From: Bacteroidales bacterium
Lineage (GTDB): Bacteria; Bacteroidota; Bacteroidia; Bacteroidales; UBA932
Direction of reading: 5' to 3'
DNA length: 6,313 bases
Assembly: GCA_017509375.1 (NCBI GenBank)
Contig: JAFWPT010000144.1
Location: 1-6,313 of the forward strand
Below are positions 5,988 to 6,313 of the stretch, one piece after another. The position numbers and the translations under genes are program-made. The notes under the pieces were generated by a model that made no database searches, was not told the origin of the DNA, and saw nothing but the letters and a program-made list of their open reading frames with translations. How positions within the stretch are numbered: position 1 is the first letter of the stretch; every line of letters begins with the position of its first letter.

Positions 5988-6313
5988 ATGTATAAAATCG
6001 AACCAGCTGACGAACCGCGTCACTGCCTTGAGTGTGGAGAACCGCTCTATGGCCGCACGGACAAGAAATTCTGCACCACTGCCTGCAAGAGTAAATACCA
6101 CGGGCAGATTCGCAGCATACACAACAGGCTCTACAACAGCACAATACAGAGCCTTGACCGGAACTATTCCATACTAGGGCAATTATTCAGGCTCAAGACT
6201 TCCACCTGCCCCATGCCGGAACTTCTGAACATGGGATTCTGTCCGGACTGCGTGACACACTGCGTCAGGAAAAAAGGAAAGCACCTGGAATACAGGTGCT
6301 TCGACTTCATCTA
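5988..6313 (+). CDS. Small Zn-ribbon protein, partial (3' end beyond window)
   Basis: The ATG at 5988 opens a frame of 108 residues that is still open at the window edge. The N-terminus carries a zinc ribbon, CLECGEPLYGRTDKKFC then TTAC (Cys13, Cys16, Cys29, Cys33, with His38 nearby). This resembles a small-protein family I associate with Bacteroidetes, with the pattern CxxCGxxLxGRxDKKFCxxxCRxxY, similar to DUF2116-type Zn-ribbons. A basic, probably helical middle (residues 38-70) follows, then LLNMGFCPDCVTHC (79-92) and YRCFDF (102-107), which adds Cys85, Cys88, Cys92 and Cys104 as possible second-site ligands. The function is unknown; nucleic-acid binding is a reasonable guess from the ribbon and charge only. 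The frame is open upstream of 5988 but has no ATG there, so this start is the best choice. Little of the protein should be missing. Confidence 0.8.
   Translation, partial: MYKIEPADEPRHCLECGEPLYGRTDKKFCTTACKSKYHGQIRSIHNRLYNSTIQSLDRNYSILGQLFRLKTSTCPMPELLNMGFCPDCVTHCVRKKGKHLEYRCFDFI

Overview
The window looks like chromosomal DNA from a Bacteroidales-type bacterium (phylum Bacteroidota). Three things point there: a FimB/Mfa2-like lipoprotein, a small Zn-ribbon protein of a type I associate with Bacteroidetes, and several promoter-like sites matching the Bacteroidetes sigma-ABfr pattern (TTTG/TTG, about 20 bases, TAnnTTTG) with no clear Shine-Dalgarno sequences. The genus cannot be fixed. The split glycine decarboxylase P-protein (GcvPA rather than one fused GcvP) differs from the fused form I associate with Bacteroides.

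Left part (1-3905, all minus strand, transcribed leftward): a tightly packed cluster in the transcription order unknown gene, lplA, gcvT, gcvH, gcvPA, with gcvPA running off the left edge. The unknown gene and lplA share a TAATG stop/start, as do gcvT and gcvH. Gaps elsewhere are 22 and 2 bases. The logic is coherent: LplA attaches lipoate to GcvH at Lys64, and GcvPA (with GcvPB, expected just outside) and GcvT act on lipoyl-GcvH to decarboxylate glycine and pass the methylene group to tetrahydrofolate. The lipoate ligase has only the catalytic domain, and the unrecognised 154-residue protein coupled to it is the most attractive unknown here.

Middle part (3906-4624): a short divergent promoter region containing an A9/T9 tract separates this operon from a plus-strand gene for a small arginase-superfamily protein. 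It has all six metal ligands, but the position of the usual substrate-binding Glu is changed. Its 3' end overlaps the convergent lipoprotein gene by 58 bases.

Right part (4567-6313): ssb and a Cys-rich FimB/Mfa2-like lipoprotein form a two-gene minus-strand unit. A 264-base divergent intergenic region then leads to a plus-strand Zn-ribbon protein that runs off the right edge. No RNA genes, insertion sequences, CRISPR arrays or convincing intrinsic terminators were seen. The window is mainly ordinary metabolism, with some unusual details in gene coupling, promoter placement and the arginase-like protein.
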